From positions 124,001 through 188,000 of the forward strand of contig NZ_QAOJ01000011.1 in assembly GCF_003050835.1 (NCBI RefSeq): a stretch of DNA of 64,000 bases, in the 5' to 3' direction. The position numbers were made by a program, and so were the translations under genes. Positions 61,332-64,000 of this stretch are shown one piece after another. Numbering within the stretch: the first letter of the stretch is position 1; each line of letters opens with the position of its first letter. The DNA comes from Pseudomonas sp. GV071. Its GTDB lineage: Bacteria > Pseudomonadota > Gammaproteobacteria > Pseudomonadales > Pseudomonadaceae. The notes beneath the pieces were generated by a model. The model was not told the origin of the DNA and did no database searches. It saw only the letters and a list, made by a program, of their open reading frames with translations.

Positions 61332-63266
61332 ATGAACCTGCGCCGAGGGTGGGACATACATACCCGTACACAGCTGATCAGCGTAGGCCCTGCCCTGCTG
61401 CTGACGCTGTTGCTGACCGGCTTTTTCACCTTCGTGCGCCTGCAGGACCTGCGCCAGGAGTTGAACCACACCGGGCAACTGATCGCTAACCAGTTGGCCC
61501 CAGCCACTGAGTACGGGGTGATCGCCGGCAATATCCAGGTGCTCAACACCCTGCTCAAGGCCACCCTCGATACACCGCACGTGCGGTTTATTGAGGTGCG
61601 CGACCGCCAGGACAACATCCTCGCCTACGAGGAACAGGCCTCCGCCCAGGACAAGAGCGCCACCCAAGTGGAAATCTTCCACGCGCCGATTCACCTGCAA
61701 CGCCTGGCCCTGAGTAAAGACCTGCCCTATTCCGCCAGCAGCAACGGCAACAGCCACCTCGACAATGATTACCTCGGTCGCGTTGTGGTGGGCATGTCCA
61801 ACGACGCGTTCAACAGCCAGCAGCAGGCGATTCTGCTCAAAGCCACGGTGTTGGCGCTGTTCGCCTTGCTGCTGACCTTCTTCGTCGCGCGGCGCCTGGC
61901 GCGGCGCCTGTCGCAACCGATCAGCACCATGGCCGACGCGGTGAAGGCGATTCAGGCCGGCAACTACCGCACCGCCCTGCCCGAGGTGGACGACAACGAA
62001 CTCGGCGGCCTCGCCCGGCATATCAATAACCTCGCCAGCGGACTGGAACAGGCCAGCCTCGAGCAGCAACAAAGCATCGCCCAATTGGTCAAGGCGCGGG
62101 AAGAATCGGAGCAGGCCAACCGCGCCAAGTCGGACTTCCTGGCGATGATGAGCCACGAACTGCGCACACCCATGAACGGCGTGCTAGGCATGCTGCAGTT
62201 GCTGGAAACCACCGAGATGACCGATGAGCAGGCCGAATATTCGGCACTGGCCACCGAGTCCACCGAACACCTGCTCAAGGTGATTAATGACATCCTCGAC
62301 TTCTCCCGCATCGAGCGCGGCGCGCTGGAACTGGAGCGCATCACCTTCAATCTGCTGGAGCTGATTCAGAGCTCGGCCCAGGTGTTTCAACACAGCGCTC
62401 AGCAACGCGGTTTGCAACTGCAGCTGGATACCCAGGCAGGGCTGGAGCAGTTGGTGGTCAAGGGTGACCCGACGCGTATCCGGCAAATTCTGGTGAACCT
62501 GCTGGGCAACGCCTTGAAGTTCACCGAGGAAGGCAATATTCGCATCGAAACCCGCTGGCAGGCGCTGGATAACGAGGTGCTGTGGTTCAGCTGCGCAGTG
62601 CATGACAGCGGCATCGGCATTTCACCGGAGCGCCTGGAGCACATGTTCGATGCCTTCCAGCAGGCCGATAATTCCATCTCCCGCCGCTATGGCGGCACCG
62701 GCCTGGGTCTGCCGATTGCGCGCACCCTGGCCGAGCGCATGGGCGGCACCCTGAATGCCGAAAGCCAGGAAGGACGCGGCTCGATTTTCACCCTGGAAAT
62801 TCCCCTACCCTTTGCCCGCCAGAGCGAGCGAGCAGCCGAGCACAGCGTCGACGACGCCAGCTCCGGCAAAGGCCACAAGGTGCTGCTGGTGGAAGACAAC
62901 CCGGTCAATCAGACCGTCATCGAAGCGATGCTACGCAGCCTTGGTTACCAGGTCAGCCTGGTGGGCGATGGCGCCCAGGCATTGAATACGGTCGAGCGCC
63001 ACGAGTTCGCTGCCGTGCTGATGGACTGCCGCCTGCCGGTGATGGATGGCTATGAAGCCACCCGACAGATTCGCCGCCTTCCCGCGCGGACCGATCTGCC
63101 GATCATTGCCCTTACCGCCAACGCCCTGCAGGGCGATCGCGAAGCGTGCCTGCAAGCGGGAATGAACGACTACCTGGCCAAGCCCTTCAAGCGCGCCGAC
63201 CTACAGCGCATCCTGCAGGCATGGGTGGTCCCCCGACCTTTGGCGAGTAGCCAGAGCACGGACTGA
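61332..63266 (+). CDS. Hybrid sensor histidine kinase/response regulator (PA1611-like)
   Basis: 644 residues from ATG 61332. Two membrane helices (about 13-35 and 168-186) enclose a periplasmic sensor domain; then HAMP (190-242), HisKA with H275 (MMSHELRTPMNG), an HATPase domain (NLLGNALKFTEEG, GGTGLGLPIARTLAERMGG), and one C-terminal receiver with the phosphoacceptor Asp in VLMDCRLPVMDG. There is no HPt domain, so it must pass phosphate to a separate one, probably HptB as its P. aeruginosa homologue PA1611 does in the Gac/Rsm network. Confidence 0.93.
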   Translation: MNLRRGWDIHTRTQLISVGPALLLTLLLTGFFTFVRLQDLRQELNHTGQLIANQLAPATEYGVIAGNIQVLNTLLKATLDTPHVRFIEVRDRQDNILAYEEQASAQDKSATQVEIFHAPIHLQRLALSKDLPYSASSNGNSHLDNDYLGRVVVGMSNDAFNSQQQAILLKATVLALFALLLTFFVARRLARRLSQPISTMADAVKAIQAGNYRTALPEVDDNELGGLARHINNLASGLEQASLEQQQSIAQLVKAREESEQANRAKSDFLAMMSHELRTPMNGVLGMLQLLETTEMTDEQAEYSALATESTEHLLKVINDILDFSRIERGALELERITFNLLELIQSSAQVFQHSAQQRGLQLQLDTQAGLEQLVVKGDPTRIRQILVNLLGNALKFTEEGNIRIETRWQALDNEVLWFSCAVHDSGIGISPERLEHMFDAFQQADNSISRRYGGTGLGLPIARTLAERMGGTLNAESQEGRGSIFTLEIPLPFARQSERAAEHSVDDASSGKGHKVLLVEDNPVNQTVIEAMLRSLGYQVSLVGDGAQALNTVERHEFAAVLMDCRLPVMDGYEATRQIRRLPARTDLPIIALTANALQGDREACLQAGMNDYLAKPFKRADLQRILQAWVVPRPLASSQSTD

Positions 63267-63572
63267 CAAGGGAACATGCAAGCTGTCATAAAGTCGTAAC
63301 CGCGTTACAACATGGTTACGTTGGTGTGAACCCTGGCCGGCGCCGACAGTGATAGAGTGCGTCTGGCACGGTGTGGCGCACTGCCCTGCAGGGGGCAAAT
63401 GGAACACTGGGTGTACAACTGTGCTCAGAGTCTGTGACTTTCATTTCAACGCAACAGTCTATGACTACGCTGGTAGCTACGATGCCCTAAATAAACGGGT
63501 GCCATTCCAATATCGCCACCAGCCTAGATGATTCGCTTAGCCCTGCCGCACGGGGATTATTGAGGAGCTCGC
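63267..63572. other. fabA upstream region
   Basis: 306 bases without a gene. It contains an inverted repeat GTAACCGCGTTAC (63296-63308) and a related GGTTACGTT a few bases later, either regulator sites or chance. A known DesT-type site could not be confirmed. GGAG lies about eight bases before the fabA ATG. Confidence 0.5.
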
Positions 63573-64000
63573 ATGTCCAAACAGAACGCTTACACTCGGG
63601 AAGACTTGCTGCGCTGCAGTCGTGGCGAGCTATTCGGCCCAGGTAATGCGCAACTGCCCGCCCCCAACATGCTGATGGTTGATCGCATCACGCATATCAG
63701 CGACACCGGCGGTAAATACGGCAAAGGCGAGTTGGTCGCCGAACTCGATATCAACCCGGACCTGTGGTTCTTCGCCTGCCACTTCGAAGGCGACCCGGTG
63801 ATGCCAGGCTGCCTGGGTCTGGATGCCATGTGGCAGCTGGTGGGTTTCTACCTCGGCTGGCAAGGCAACCCCGGCCGCGGCCGCGCCCTGGGTTCGGGCG
63901 AAGTGAAATTCTTCGGTCAGGTTCTGCCCACCGCCAAGAAAATCACCTACAACATTCAGATCAAACGCACCATCAACCGCTCCCTGGTGTTGGCCATCGC
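63573..64000 (+). CDS. fabA: 3-hydroxydecanoyl-ACP dehydratase/isomerase (partial)
   Basis: Begins ATG 63573 and is cut by the right edge; 142 residues are visible of about 171. The catalytic His is in WFFACHFEGDPVMPGCLGLDAMWQL, the FabA active-site helix. It dehydrates and isomerises C10 intermediates to start unsaturated fatty acid synthesis. GAGGAGCTCGC precedes the start. Confidence 0.98.
   Translation, partial: MSKQNAYTREDLLRCSRGELFGPGNAQLPAPNMLMVDRITHISDTGGKYGKGELVAELDINPDLWFFACHFEGDPVMPGCLGLDAMWQLVGFYLGWQGNPGRGRALGSGEVKFFGQVLPTAKKITYNIQIKRTINRSLVLAI

Overview
This is a Pseudomonas chromosome window, most like the P. fluorescens or P. putida lineage. The evidence is the gene order gyrA-serC-pheA-hisC-tyrA/aroA-cmk-rpsA, an ihfB...wbpM surface-polysaccharide locus, ubiG-mupP, gpsA/hybrid kinase/fabA, a PvdS-type promoter before a peptide synthetase, and REP palindromes typical of the genus. 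No rRNA, tRNA, insertion sequence, prophage or CRISPR array was seen. Most of the window is high in GC; about 18.9-31.9 kb is visibly richer in A and T.

Regions. (1) 1-743: start of a siderophore peptide synthetase (pyoverdine type) on the minus strand, with a perfect TAAAT-N16-CGT promoter. (2) 744-1495: non-coding repeats, including two copies of a hairpin element whose stems differ in sequence but stay paired. (3) 1.5-8.5 kb: a probable organosulfur or sugar uptake and oxidation set (sulfonate-type binding protein, aldo-keto reductase, FMN monooxygenase, TonB receptor), divergent from a LacI-type regulator; two identical operator cores lie between them. (4) 8.7-13.6 kb: MFS efflux protein, msrB with a terminator-like leader, alaA, htpX, comEA. 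(5) 13.6-26.2 kb: surface-glycan locus on the minus strand: wbpM, wbpL-type transferase, two epimerases, three recognised glycosyltransferases and one possible one, a methyltransferase, Wzx, and a VioA-type aminotransferase. No Wzy or Wzz is present. (6) 26.5-31.8 kb: ihfB and, between it and rpsA, a six-gene cassette (ACP, KAS III, SDR, NeuD-type acyltransferase, second KAS III, Rieske oxygenase). (7) 32-46 kb: rpsA back to gyrA, then mtnA divergent from mtaD. (8) 46-64 kb: ubiG, mupP, YciK-type SDR, diguanylate cyclase, envelope proteins, a lipid and hydrolase group, sixA, gpsA, a PA1611-like hybrid kinase, and the start of fabA.

How the genes fit together. The most interesting unit is the cassette between rpsA and ihfB, read with the glycan locus downstream of it. 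VioA would make dTDP-4-amino-4,6-dideoxyglucose. ACP, KAS III and SDR could build a short beta-hydroxyacyl chain, the NeuD-type enzyme could attach it to the sugar amine, and the methyltransferase and Rieske oxygenase could decorate it. The two rhamnosyltransferase-like GT2 enzymes and Wzx could then assemble and export the unit. This resembles the modified viosamine of Pseudomonas flagellin glycans, but the genes sit in the position used for O-antigen genes. That reconstruction is inference from gene families and context.
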